Assembly: GCA_946406115.1 (NCBI GenBank)
Contig: OX291561.1
Span: 8,982,273-9,046,272 of the forward strand
Direction: 5' to 3'
DNA from: Apoda limacodes
Taxonomy: Eukaryota; Arthropoda; Insecta; Lepidoptera; Limacodidae
DNA length: 64,000 nt
Shown here: piece after piece, positions 11,647 to 22,520 of the stretch
Layout of the letters: each line of letters opens with the position of its first letter
Position numbering within the stretch: the stretch's first letter is position 1
Program-made: the position numbers and the translations under genes
Notes under the pieces: model-generated
Told to the model about the DNA's origin: nothing
What the model saw: only the letters and a program-made list of their open reading frames with translations
Databases searched by the model: none

Positions 11647-14329
11647 TTTATGAAGTTTTGAATTAAGTTGTTTCACCTACTCCGCGCCTTCCGTCGAAGC
11701 GTAAAGCTAATAACCTATAATCTCCCTTCATAAACTGAGCATCTAATGCAAAATATTTTTTTATGGAATTGGTAGCTCCTAAGATTAGAGCGCGTTTTAT
11801 CATACAAACTTCTTATTATTATGATACTGTTATTAAAGATTTTTCTACATGAAGCCACCTATAAATCTGTAGGTGACGTAAAGATGGAAGCACCGTTGCA
11901 TGACGTGATTCGAATCAGTATTGGCCACTACATTATCTTCGAGCTCAAGAATGGCTCATTAAAATTACTATAAGCTTATATTTACTTAATTACATCATCC
12001 CACAGTCTCACAGGTGCATGTAGGCCTTCTTCAAGGCCTAGCACACATTACGCGTTCTTGTATCGATATAAATATTTGCGTCTTAGTCCGTCCCTAGCTT
12101 ATCGTGTAGCTATTTTGGAAACAAATAATAGTTGCAAACATAAGACGTCGTTGTTAGGGTTCCGGAGTTAAATAGTTGATATAAAAAAACAGTCTATTTG
12201 ATCGTCTGTCTTTGTCAGGCAAGTTTCGCAACACACGCGTTAATTTGAAGTTTTTTTTTTTTATTTAAACTTAACCTCGTAGGTACCTGATTTTTTTGCT
12301 ATGAAAAATTTTAAAATTAGAAGATTAGTACTGATCTGCCTTCTTACTTCATTTGTAATTTTTACACTATTGACTCATGATAATTTAAAAGCAATATGCT
12401 TTTGTGTAGGTTAAATGAATTTACAGGTTTAAGGCCACATATGTGACAGCCACGCTTAGTTCTAAGAACTAATTTGGCTACAAAGTTGAGTTATGTCGAC
12501 ATTTAAACTATATTGCGCGTTGTTGTAAACAGTTTTGATTATATTCTTGTCATTACATCTTAATTATTATAAATTTAAACTTATTTGCAATTTTTCAACA
12601 AAATTAACGAAAAATTTGTGCAACTTACTATTTAAGTACAAAATTTTAGATAAATAGTTAACATTTTTTATTTTATTTAAGACATGCTATGAATAAATTG
12701 TTTATTTCACTTGCCAGTTTATTAAGGTCCCGTACCTAACTTAGCCAGCTTAGTCTACGCTGTCTGTCTGTCTGTCCGGCCTATAAATGAATTAACTATT
12801 TGAATCATAATTGGCTATAAGGCTTAAATATTTACGAAATATGTGTTATGGCGGATTTCCTAACTAATTAAAAAAAGCCCAAAAGTTAAAAAAAAATAAG
12901 GTTGGACTTGTAGTAATTATATTGTAAAACAATAAATAATATAAAGTACCTAAGTGCGAGTGGGAACTGTATAGCATTAAAATTTGATTGGTTGTTTTGT
13001 CTAAATGCAATTTGCAAAATTTGTTAATCTATCTTGTCAACTCGGTTGACCGAAGGCGTATTTATTGCTAAACAAATTGACTTGACCTATCCTTTGTAAC
13101 TTAACACTATCAAGATCCTTTTGCATATCTTCTATTTTTTATTCACAGTAAAATAATAAAGCGTTGATGAATTATCTTACATACCTATCTAACATTATCC
13201 TTGTGTTTATGCGAATGTTTTGCTTAATTGGAATTATTTTGGACCGCTTTGTTCCAAATTCAATTGAGCATATTCGATTGGTAAATGTATCAACATAAAA
13301 TAGAAAATACTATATTAGGTAGGTAATATTATATGGCGTACCTATTTATTATACATTAGGTTTGTTAGCTGAGAATGTGTTATTTAAAAAAATCAAATAT
13401 TTTTAACAAGTTATGTAATTTAGTAGATTGATTTAGATGACTTATTTTGCTTAGCATGTCTCCTACTTGGTGTACCATATGCTCTCGGTTGATACGTGAA
13501 CTTATTATCCTATAGCCTCCCTCAATAAACGGACTATGCTAATCGGTCTGTGTTAGTGGTTAAATGGACCGATGGAATGGACTAAATATCACTAAAAAAG
13601 ATGGTAGGGTATAGAGGGCAAGTCGCAAGTGCATCCACATTTTTGAATTGTAAGTGGTCAAATGGTCTGAATGAAAGGACTTTATCACTTAATCAAATCA
13701 AATTTTATTCAAATAGGTTTCTAAGAACACTTCTGAATCGTCAATACAATGTAAACAATGTTAATATCTGCTATATAATATATAGTATATAATATGTACC
13801 GAAACACTGAAATATATTAGTAAGCTACTAAAAACAAAGTCAAATTTATCATCAATATAACATATCAAATGCCAATTTTTTTTTTTTGTTACACTTGTCC
13901 TTGTATTGTAAATATTATAGAATGTAGATACTTATAGGATACCCAATTACTCCGGGTAAGTTTACTGTGTTTATCGTATGGGTTTACATTAGTGACCCAA
14001 CATGACCGCCTGCGTATGACGGCAGCAAATGATGTTTATTTACATTTGCTGGTTTCAATTGAATAGATAAAAGGTTCATTTTGTGATAACCGGACGAAGT
14101 ACCTTTGCACTGTGTACTGGCACAATGCATGCTTTTGACATGCGCCAGTGAACTGTAGAAATGGACCTGCGAAGTATAAAAAGTAATTTTCGATTAGGTA
14201 TTATCATTTAATACACACATTCTTAAATATAAATTACTAGTTGATGCCACGGGTTTGCTCGTCATTTTGTAAGAATTACGTACCTAAACGATGGCAACGG
14301 GACCTTAGCTGTACCAGCTATCTAACTTA
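11647..14329. other. Non-coding stretch with minor repeats
   Basis: A trace of the GGTTCCG repeat lies at 12156-12240 and another at 12724-12790 (CTGTCTGTCTGTCTGTCCGG). At 13693-13790 there is a block AATCAAATTTTATTCAAATA with CTTCTGAATCGTC, a widespread Lepidopteran repeat type. The 63-codon frame at 13601 overlaps this repeat and is not a gene. Confidence 0.4.
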
Positions 14330-14562
14330 ATCTGTCTGTCTGTTACCTCTTCACGCATAACCGCTGAACCGATTTAGATGAAATTTGGTATGGAGACAGT
14401 TTGAGTCCCGGGGGAAGGATATAGGATATAGTTTTTATGGCGAAAAAGTCGCGGAAATAACTATAACGTAGCTTAAACAATCTATAGCTGCAACTATAGC
14501 TTGCTTGAGTTGGCGCCGATAACAGATTTTGGGCGAGCGGCGCCGCTGGCAAAATCTAGCTG
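14330..14562 (+). repeat. Dispersed CTAGT-ending repeat, copy next to syndapin exon
   Basis: It runs from CTGTCTGTCTGTTACCTC through ACCGATTTAGATGAAATTTG to GGCGCCGCTGGCAAAATC followed by TAGCT. It lies only about 75 bp upstream of the acceptor of the first F-BAR exon, so it could disturb or supply splicing or promoter signals. Confidence 0.6.
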
Positions 14563-14677
14563 TTTATAATTCCTACTATGTATATAATAAACTCGCAATA
14601 ATTATATTAAAAAGTACCTTTGTGTTGACGTTGACAGAGGGTCGGTGTGTGAGTGCCGCGGGGCCGGCGGCGGCGGC

Positions 14678-14894
14678 ATGTCGCACCACAGCGACGAGCA
14701 GGCGCTGCTGACCGTCACCTCGGACTCCTTCTGGGAGCCGGGCAACTATAAGCGCACCACCCGTCGCATCGACGATGGACACCGGCTCTGCGGCGAACTG
14801 CAGGCGCTCGTGCAGGAGCGCGCCGACATAGAAAAGACATACGCCAAGAGCCTGCGGGGCTGGGCAAAGAAATGGAACGACCTTATAGAGAAAG
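14678..14894 (+). CDS. Synd: Syndapin (PACSIN), first F-BAR exon
   Basis: Encodes residues 1-72 of an F-BAR protein that binds and bends the plasma membrane and links dynamin and N-WASP to endocytic sites. The start MSHHSDEQ is followed by DSFWEPGNYKRTTRRIDDGH (about residues 17-36), then ELQALVQERADIEKTYAKSL and WAKKWNDLIEKG. This is the F-BAR first helix and the start of the second, closely matching the PACSIN family. The exon ends GAGAAAG before GTGAGT (14895), leaving phase 1, which fits the next exon at 37664. An acceptor-like TTGACAG lies at 14631-14637, so some 40 bases before the ATG are exonic. The SH3 and NPF parts lie outside the window. Confidence 0.93.
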
Positions 14895-14999
14895 GTGAGT
14901 GGTTTTATATTGGATTGTGTTCTGAGGAATTTATGAAATGATGGCCACGGCTACTTTCTACCAGCGCATCGCCCGCCATCCTCTCACCTTAGAACCTTA

Positions 15000-15884
15000 A
15001 TAGTGCAGTACAAATAGATATTAACCTCAAAATAATTATCCTAGTTTCGATTTTTGGCACTTGAGTTCCTTAGGACCTAAGAAGTATCCCCTCAAAAGTC
15101 ATCCATCACCTATAGGATGCTGGCTTCCCCTTCCTCCTCCCTTCATTTCTTCAAATGTCACCCTGGAAGTGGTTTTTGGTTTTTTTACACAGAGCTATAA
15201 AAACACTGTCAAACGGATAGATACCGTCTATTAAATTATCGACACGTTGGTTTTTAGTTCATCTTTATAAGATAAATAGTGGTGGCAATCTATGTACCTA
15301 CTCTACCTATTATGATAAAGATGCAAAAATTATATATGTTTTTTGTGATATCCACAAAAATTATAAGAGCTGTTTGAGGCAAAAATAAACTTTATCATAT
15401 ATTATCTACAAAATATTTTTTAGTTTAATTTGATAGCGCTTATAGTTTCGGAAATTAATATGCTGACATATTTTGCAAGACATAAAATATTTATATATTT
15501 GACTTATGACATGACATATTTGTCCAGATACTGATAATTAAGATAAGGTTCAATTATTCACTTGTGGCAAAAATCAAAACTAGTTTTTTTTTATTTATTC
15601 TGAGGTTTAAATATTTTTTTCTTAAATAGCCTGGGCTACTGTGCGCGTACAAGCGTCATCAGGCCTGTATGCAGCAGTCAAGTCGCTGGCATGATCCAAC
15701 TTATTTCAGGTGCTGTCCTAATAATACACGCTATCTGAGTCGTTTTATCAGCAAAACGTTTTTTATGTCAACTGGATCGACAGTAACAAACTTCAATGTA
15801 AGAATGTCTGACTGCCATGATACTCCATTTTAAATAACACCACCTGGCACAATCTCTAAGCAGTTTTCTAATTTATGAAACACT
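15000..15884. other. Intronic non-coding stretch
   Basis: A short LINE-like trace (CTTTCTACCAGCGCATCGCC, 14953-14972) follows the exon closely. The rest to 15884 has no recognised feature. Confidence 0.4.
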
Positions 15885-16030
15885 TGGCTTTGCCAGCAGC
15901 TCCGCCCGCCCTAAATTCGGTTATTGGCGTGGAACTCCTTAGCTATACCAATGAAGTTTGCTATAGCAAGCTATAGCTGTGGCTATAGTTCGTTTAAGCT
16001 TGGATAAAAAGTATGCCCTTTTCCAGGATC
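15885..16030 (-). repeat. CTAGT-type repeat, short reverse copy
   Basis: TTGGCTTTGCCAGCAGCTCC, then GCCCGCCCTAAATTCGGTTA and the GCTATAG-rich block, in reverse orientation relative to 7737. It is truncated after about 145 bp. Confidence 0.55.
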
Positions 16031-17619
16031 TAATCTATTACACAGAAACCTTCAGTTGTATTTGTATCCCTGACCCGTGAAAGAACATTGGATTACATAA
16101 AGTACGATTTATTAACCCTCTGGATATATTATATAGATGTTTGTGGAACAGTGATATCAGACACACGATATAAGTAGCAAACAGGAATGGGGTACATTCC
16201 AGTAACCAATAAATACAACCCTACCTACCAATTTATATACCGAACGAAATTAATCTAGCAACAACTAAAATACAATTACAGAAACGTCACCATAAATTCC
16301 CAGACTCCCAAGTAAGCTCGACCGCGACCGAACCGGCTCCACCTGTTTCCACGCAGGTTCCTTACAAAAGCGTTATATTACTTAAGCTTTCTCTGACAAG
16401 TCGTAAAGAGCGCGTAAACGGCCTAGACATATTATTTAAGCTCTGTGTTACGTCAGTTTACGAGGAACGCGCGAGCTTGCGCATAGCAAACATAACACTT
16501 CCTTGTATTGGTTGGATATTGATGGTTCTTGGTTATAGTTGGAGGGTAAGGATTTTAGTGGTTTGCTTTACGGAAATTTCGAAGAAAGTGCTAGTTCGTA
16601 AGTTAGTGAGAATTCTGGCAGTTAGTTCGTATGTCTTCGAGTGGATGGATGGATGACAAATAATTTGTCTGAAAAAAAACAGAATGGTGGATCTCGACAT
16701 CTTTGGGTAAATATTCTTAAAGCAATAGTTTTAAGGGGGCTACTGAAACTGCGCGCTACGAATAAAAAAATATGTGTGACTTTTTGTATTTTTTTTAATT
16801 AAATTTTTTAAATGTTACAAATGAGTTAAAATTTGACTACATAAAGGTAAAAGTGCGACTACACTACGGTATTAACGTTAAAATTCATAAAAAAAAAACG
16901 GAAAGTTTTAAGACTTAATTAGGATATAGTAGGTATAATACATTACTTATGAAGTATGGAACAAGTACCTAGTCCTAGTTTTTTGTAATGTGTATGACAT
17001 GGCGTAATGATTTTTAGTATCTATATTACTTCACATACTAATCACATAGTATTTAATAAATTAGTTCTCTGGCCTATATCGCGTTCCTAAATGCGTCTGC
17101 TTACATCGCCAGCGGTCAAATCTAAATGTGGCTCGTAAAATTCAACAGAAATTACAATGTATCTAACAAATTGTAGAAAAATCACCAACATAAAACAATA
17201 TCAGCAAATCAGCAACAAACCACTAATCACAATACCTTTTGTAATAATACCAAATGTAGCAACCAGCACAATGATCATTGAGTAACAAAAACTCATGACA
17301 GTAACGCATAAACTATGCAATTCTCATCTAATGGACCAGCCGATCGATCTCATAAGACCAATGAAATATGCGCATTACATTAAAATCCTTTGCTGTTAAA
17401 CATCTGCACGATCGCTCATCTCTTTCACAAGCGACCGAAGCGAATGGCGGTCATTTAACTAATCAAAGGCGTATGCATGGCTATAAATAATTTCCGGCGT
17501 GCAACTTTATTATTAAATTGTGTTACTGCTTACAGCTGCGCCGAGGAATGTTATGCAGAGTGAGGTTAACAAACTTAACAATGTATGTTTATATACAGCC
17601 AAACATGATTTCTGATATT
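16031..17619. other. Intronic non-coding stretch
   Basis: I see no gene or clear repeat. GC-richer patches at 16310-16480 and 17400-17480 are not assignable; they could be conserved intronic control DNA, which would need cross-species alignment. Confidence 0.35.
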
Positions 17620-17870
17620 TTTTTATACCACTAAGGTGGCAAACAAGCTATCGGTTGTCATCTGTCAGATGGTAAGCAGCCGCAGCCTATATGGACGCTT
17701 GCAACACCTGGGGCATCACTCGCGCGTTGCCGTTCGGTCAAAATCTAATAACTTCTTTCTTGAAATACCCTATATTGATCTCCTCAGAGAAAAATCTTGA
17801 CATCGAGGTCATTCCACAACCTAAGCGTTCGCATGGGGAAGTTGGGCGACCCTTAGCAGCTATGCGGTAA
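17620..17870 (-). mobile_element. LINE 3' fragment
   Basis: TTTTTTATACCACTAAGGTG, then GCAAACAAGC, a variant middle, ACGCTTGCAACACCTGGGGC and a worn C-terminal coding tail up to CCACAACCTAAGCGTTCGC. It is the same 3' end as at 37875, in minus orientation, 5'-truncated and frameshifted. Confidence 0.7.
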
Positions 17871-17875
17871 AGTTA

Positions 17876-18130
17876 ATCAAATAATATTTATTGAAGTAGG
17901 TGAATACAATATATTTAACAATGTTAATTTCTGCCAAAATGAGCCGGCAAGAAAGTCAACAATTTAAAGTAATCTATAGCATAGCAATATTCACTATCAA
18001 TAAAATTCGAATAGTCCAAGTTAGTCAGGAAAAATGTACAAAGAATGTTTTTGATTGTGACACCTAGTTGTTTCGGCATAAGCAGTGTCTACATTACGTT
18101 CCGTGTCAATATATACTCTATTTACTCATG
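17876..18130. repeat. Dispersed repeat of the TTTATTGAAGTAGGTGAATAC type
   Basis: The block AATATTTATTGAAGTAGG with GAGCCGGCAAGAAAGTCAAC resembles the Lepidopteran repeat seen at 13693. Ends are unclear and no coding is present. Confidence 0.35.
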
Positions 18131-18209
18131 GTTATTGACCAAGTGCTGTAAAGTAAAGGTAAAATCTACAGCAAATCACTTTTAAACTTGGAGCTGTTGT
18201 AGATAACCA

Positions 18210-18440
18210 CTTTTTTAATACCATTAAGGTAAGATAGCCAACAACCTTTAATAGCCTATGCACGCTGCCAACATTGGTGCCGCGCGTTGCCAAACCTCCA
18301 AGGATAGATATATTCTTCTTGAAGAACCCCATACTGCAATCCCTAATGAAAACATCGGTAGTTGTCATTTCACAAATTTCCAAAGTGAACGGGTCAGACC
18401 CTCTTGTTTCAAACACCTTCCCGCGCCCTTAACTAGGTTG
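18210..18440 (-). mobile_element. LINE 3' fragment, worn
   Basis: It starts TTTTTTAATACCATTAAGGT and carries TATGCACGCTGCCAACATTG, CTTCTTGAAGAACCCCATAC and TTAACTAGGTTGCAAG-like remains. The order is the same as the LINE tail at 37880-38130, but with many changes. The open frames on both strands here (18132-18461) come from it. Confidence 0.6.
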
Positions 18441-19346
18441 CAAGTCCATCTTGTGCTTTGAACTGTCCCACACTCGATTTCTGGATCACAATTTCCACTA
18501 ACAACCTTCTTATTCCATTGTTCATCGGTTCTATGAGTTAAGTCTTCCTATTGTCAGTTTAAGCCAGGTATTGCAAACTTGCATCTGGAGATGGCCCGAT
18601 GGTAAAAGTACTTTGAGATAAATGGCTTAAAATACCTGTACCCGGGCACTGTTTACTTTTCATACATTAATTTCCACTGATCTCTCTTACCTACATCTCA
18701 ACTTACTAAGATTTTCATTTAAATACAACAGTTTAAAAAAAAATTTTTTGTTAGGGTATAAAGCACTATTACGGCTTTTACTTTGGTAATGTTATAGACT
18801 AGCAGCAGATTTCTTTGCCAAATATTTAAAATTTAAAAAAAAAATAAAAAAAGAGTGAAAATGGGCTGACCTGTTTCACGTTTGTCAGGGTTTAGAGTGT
18901 TTGAACTATATCCCGAAGCACGCATTTATTTAATTTTAGTCAAATCTACTGAGCGGATCCTAAGAAATCTTTTTTTTTAATTTTGTTAGATTGGAGCTGT
19001 AAGCAAAAAAACTACAATAGGTTTGGTAATTTCATTCTTCGAAACTCGGCTATTCAATAATTTTAAATTGCTCCATCTCGATCATTATCATGTGTCACTA
19101 GTTTTTTTTGTGTCAGTATTATAAAAACTACATATATATAATTCAGTAAAATAAATAAAAAAAAAAAAGAAATCTGTTATTACAACTTTAATTGAAGGAA
19201 TTTTGTAAAAGATTTTTTAAAATTCTCAGATAAAAACGTAATCAAGTTTGTTAATCATTAATTACCCAAGTATCACATGGTGCCTGTAGAGTCGCCGGAC
19301 TACAGAATTATAATGAACTTGAGGCTGTACAAGCTACCTGTATAAG
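18441..19346. other. Intronic non-coding stretch
   Basis: Very AT-rich with several A homopolymers (18833-18850, 19160-19170). No feature is recognised. Confidence 0.4.
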
Positions 19347-19372
19347 GACTTTTTTTTTTTTTTTTTATACCA

Positions 19373-20875
19373 CTAATGAATTCCCTGCCGATGGCGAGCG
19401 GTGCGATGGTAGAAAGTAGCCGTGGGCATCATTTCGAACAATTCCTCAGAACACAACCCATTGTACAAGCGGTAGAACACACACAGTGAGGCAAAGTCTC
19501 TCCTCAGACTTAAGGGCTCGATACCGCAAGTGAGTTTGGGATCGTCGACAATTCTCACAGCCCGTCGTTGAACCGAGTCAAAAGGGTCAAGCTGGTATCC
19601 GGGTGCACCTGCCCAGAGATGGCAGCAGTACTCCATATGGGGCCGAACTTTCGACTTGTAAAGTAACAACCTTTGCCCCGACGTGAAGCACTGCTTCGCT
19701 CTGTTGAGTACACCAAGTTTTTTGGACGCCAGCTTTACCTTATCTTGTAAATGATCTCGGAACTGAACATCGCTGGAGATGTCGACACCAAGGATCCCAA
19801 TGCTCTTGGAGATGGAGAGGGGAGTGTTCTGGAATTGTGGGACCACAGTGAATGGAGTTTTCTTAGCGGTGAACGCGCACACTTGTGTCTTTGTAGGGTT
19901 GAATCGGACCAAGTTTACCCGTCCCCAGTCAGAGACCTGGGACAGTGTGGTCTCGATTTGAGACACAAGTTCTCCGCGGTTTTCCTCCACAACGGAACGA
20001 GGGATGTTTGCACGACCCGTGTAAAAAGTGTCTCCAGTACTGTCATCTGCATAGCAATGTATGTTGTTGATGTCCAACATGTCATTGATATGCAGTAGAA
20101 ACAGCGTAGGAGACAGCACAGAGCCTTGCGGGACACCAGCATTAATGTCCATGCTATCAGAGCAACTACCGTCAACTACAGTTCGTATGCGTCTGCCGGA
20201 CAAAAAGCTAGCCACCCATTTGCACAAACCCTCGGGCACTCCGTAAGATGGCAACTTCGATAGAAGACCGCGGTGCCAGACCCGATCGAACGCCTTCGCT
20301 ATGTCCTGGCTACATGCCAATGCCTCCCCCTGACTCTCAATGGCTAGTGCCCATCGGTGTGTGAGATACACTAGAAGGTCACCAGTCGAGCGACCGTGGC
20401 GAAAGCCATATTGACGGTCACTGACCAGATCGTGTACTTCTAGGTATCTTAGAAGCTGTGTGTTGATCACACGCTCCATCACCTTAGAGAGGAGAGAGGT
20501 AATAGCGATAGGCCTGTAATTCGATGGATCTGATCTATCGCCCTTTTTGGGCACCGGGTGCACATTCGCAGTCTTCCATGTAGACGGAAATTGCCTAGTG
20601 TGGTAGGAAAGCGCGAAGAGGCGCGTGAGTACAGGACATAACTCAGGAGCACACTGCTTAAGCACCACTGCTGGTATACCGTCTGGCCCACTCGACTTAT
20701 GAACGTCTAGAGAAAGCAACGCCCGCCTGACCTCCCGCTGCGTTATGGAGATTTCCGGCATGGACTTACCGCACCACGGTATAGTAGGTGGTACAGCGCC
20801 TTCATCGTTCATATTCGAGTTCGAGGCAAAGAGACTGCCCAGTAGATCGGCTTTCTCTTTAGCACTATGGGCCAA
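19373..20875 (-). pseudogene. LINE reverse transcriptase domain, copy 1
   Basis: About 500 codons covering the reverse transcriptase. The region holds SSGPDGIPAV, NYRPIAITSLLSKVMERVI, the motif A segment DIAKAFDRVWH, AGVPQGSVLSPTLF and the catalytic YADD at about residues 275-278. The frame is entered without an ATG (TTG at the left edge) because the linker to the endonuclease is lost. The C-terminal ~70 residues seen in the copy at 37932 are also lost to a deletion. It differs from that copy at only about five residues (for example Q for L just before motif A Asp), so both are young. It is unlikely to be active. Confidence 0.85.
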
Positions 20876-21888
20876 GTCTCATATGCATTTTGCTTAAGAA
20901 TTTTAGCTTTTCTGCAAGACCTATTAAACCACGGTCGTTTTTTGACGCCGGCAGCTACTCGCGGGTTAGGAATATAGCATTCCATACCAGCAAGGATTGT
21001 CTCAGTGACTGCGGCTGCGCAGACGTCAGGATCTTCTGAGTTAAAGCAGATCTGCCTCCACGGGTACGATGCGTAAAATTCACGCAATCCATCCCAGTCT
21101 GCCGACTTATAGTGCCACACACGACGCCAGTTAGTTGGCCCAGAAGGATCAGGTTGTGTGCATGACACTTGAGTCCGAACGAGACAGTGGTCCGAGGAGC
21201 CAAGAGGCGCATCCACTGAGACGGAGTACCCGTCCGGACGAGTAGTCAGCAGAAGGTCCAGTAAGGAGCTCGTATGTTCCTCTATATCTGGTATTCTCGT
21301 TGGAGAAAGTACCAGCTGAGAGAAACCATAGGTCAGAGCAAATTCATGAGCAGATATCCCAGCATAGTTATTGGTTCGAGAACCGAGCCACTCGCGATGG
21401 TGGGCGTTAAAGTCTCCCAAAATAACTAGTTCTGCTGTGGGATATTGCTCTAGAACTTTGTCAGTCGTCAAACTCAGGTGCGTGAAGAGTAGAGTTACGT
21501 CCGTGTCACCGCTATGAGACCTGTATAGGCACGCATAGATACGAGTGTGGCCGCCGTAATCTACGCGCACCCACAATATCGACAGGTCCCTGTCTTCAAG
21601 GCTATGAAGGCGGCGACAGCAGATATCCTCCCGGACGAACATACATACACCGGCACGACTCATAAAATTGTGTTCGAGTTTGTAGCCGGGATAATGAAGG
21701 TATGATGTGTCGGCCGGGCAGGATATCTGCGTCTCCGTTAGAAAAAGAATGGTCGGCTGCGCAGTTTCGAGATGGTGGTGGACTGCGTTAAGATTTGCGT
21801 GAATACCCCTAATGTTGCAAAAATCCACATTATATGTGGATGGAGTAGCCGCTGTGCAAACTCTTTTCTTTTTCTGTCTTCTGGCCAT
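20876..21888 (-). pseudogene. LINE apurinic-type endonuclease domain, copy 1
   Basis: About 335 codons of an APE-like endonuclease that nicks target DNA for retrotransposition. It starts MARRQKKKRVCTAA at 21888. Catalytic motifs are seen in order: NIRGIHAN, LFLTETQI, VILGDFNAHHREW and SSDHCLVRTQ. After AYETW the frame runs out of register for about 20 codons because of the deletion at 20876-20882, so the endonuclease and polymerase are no longer one protein. Confidence 0.85.
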
Positions 21889-22520
21889 AATATATATAAA
21901 AAAAAGTTACTAACACTAAGGATGAGGATTCACTGCACAGACAGCATAGAGGGCAAAGGGTGCGGTTCTAAGACTGCCGAAGCTCGCCACAGATGATACG
22001 GTTGCTGGCACGGCGGGCGGAAGGGCCCCTGATCCCCCTCTGTTGTAGTAGCCGGGTCCACTCCGGTCTCCTTCTCCGGCACGACTACCACTTCAGATAC
22101 TTTACACAGGCTGGCGAATCAGCCTCCCAGGGCGGAGATTAAGTGATCCCTGGGTTCGGGATCCCGTTCAACCTGCGGGCGGCCAGCGGTCAGCCGTTTC
22201 ATCAGGTCTCCCTGACCGCCGAACCAGCACGCCGCGTCTATGCCGAGTATGACAGCAACAAGCACCGCCGGTCCTCCGCTGTCCGTGCAGCGAATCCTCA
22301 AAGAGCTCTGGCAACCTTACTCACCGCCAGGAACACAACACTACTCAATGTTAGTGTTATTATGGCCGCGGTTTTCTGTAAGGTGGAGGTACTTCCCCAG
22401 TTCGGGCCGCTCATTCGAGCAAGTACTCGCTATGCCCTGCTTAGTTGTTTGGGTGGCTTATTCGAGCGAGTACTTGCAGTGCCCTACCTCTCTTAAAATG
22501 ACTATGCAGCCGGTGACACA
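21889..22520 (-). other. LINE 5' leader, copy 1
   Basis: A GC-rich stretch upstream (minus sense) of the endonuclease ATG, without a long frame, that stops abruptly where AT-rich DNA resumes at about 22520. Near its outer end two related blocks, TTCGAGCAAGTACTCGC (22414) and TTCGAGCGAGTACTTGC (22460), repeat with a 46 bp period. This may be part of the internal promoter. No gag-like ORF1 is seen here, so it is absent, short or truncated. Confidence 0.6.

Larger units (their letters stand above)
19347..22520 (-). mobile_element. APE-type non-LTR retrotransposon, copy 1 (internally deleted)
   Basis: A minus-strand LINE with a poly-A tail (the poly-T at 19350-19367), a reverse transcriptase frame, an endonuclease frame and a GC-rich 5' leader up to about 22520. 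Two internal deletions separate it from an intact element. One removes about 265 bp at the 3' side, so that ATACCACTAA joins TGAATTCCCTGCC directly. The other, near 20876-20882, removes the linker between endonuclease and reverse transcriptase and shifts the frame. Family placement is in the broad CR1/Jockey/Daphne group, from the APE plus RT layout; the exact clade is uncertain. Confidence 0.85.

Noticed and set aside
14530..14782. Minus open frame 14576-14782
   Set aside because: It is the complement of the GC-rich syndapin exon and has no domain of its own.
19347..19385. LINE 3' deletion as a spliced intron
   Set aside because: In minus sense the missing segment does not start GT and end AG in any alignment allowed by the shared bases; microhomology deletion fits better.
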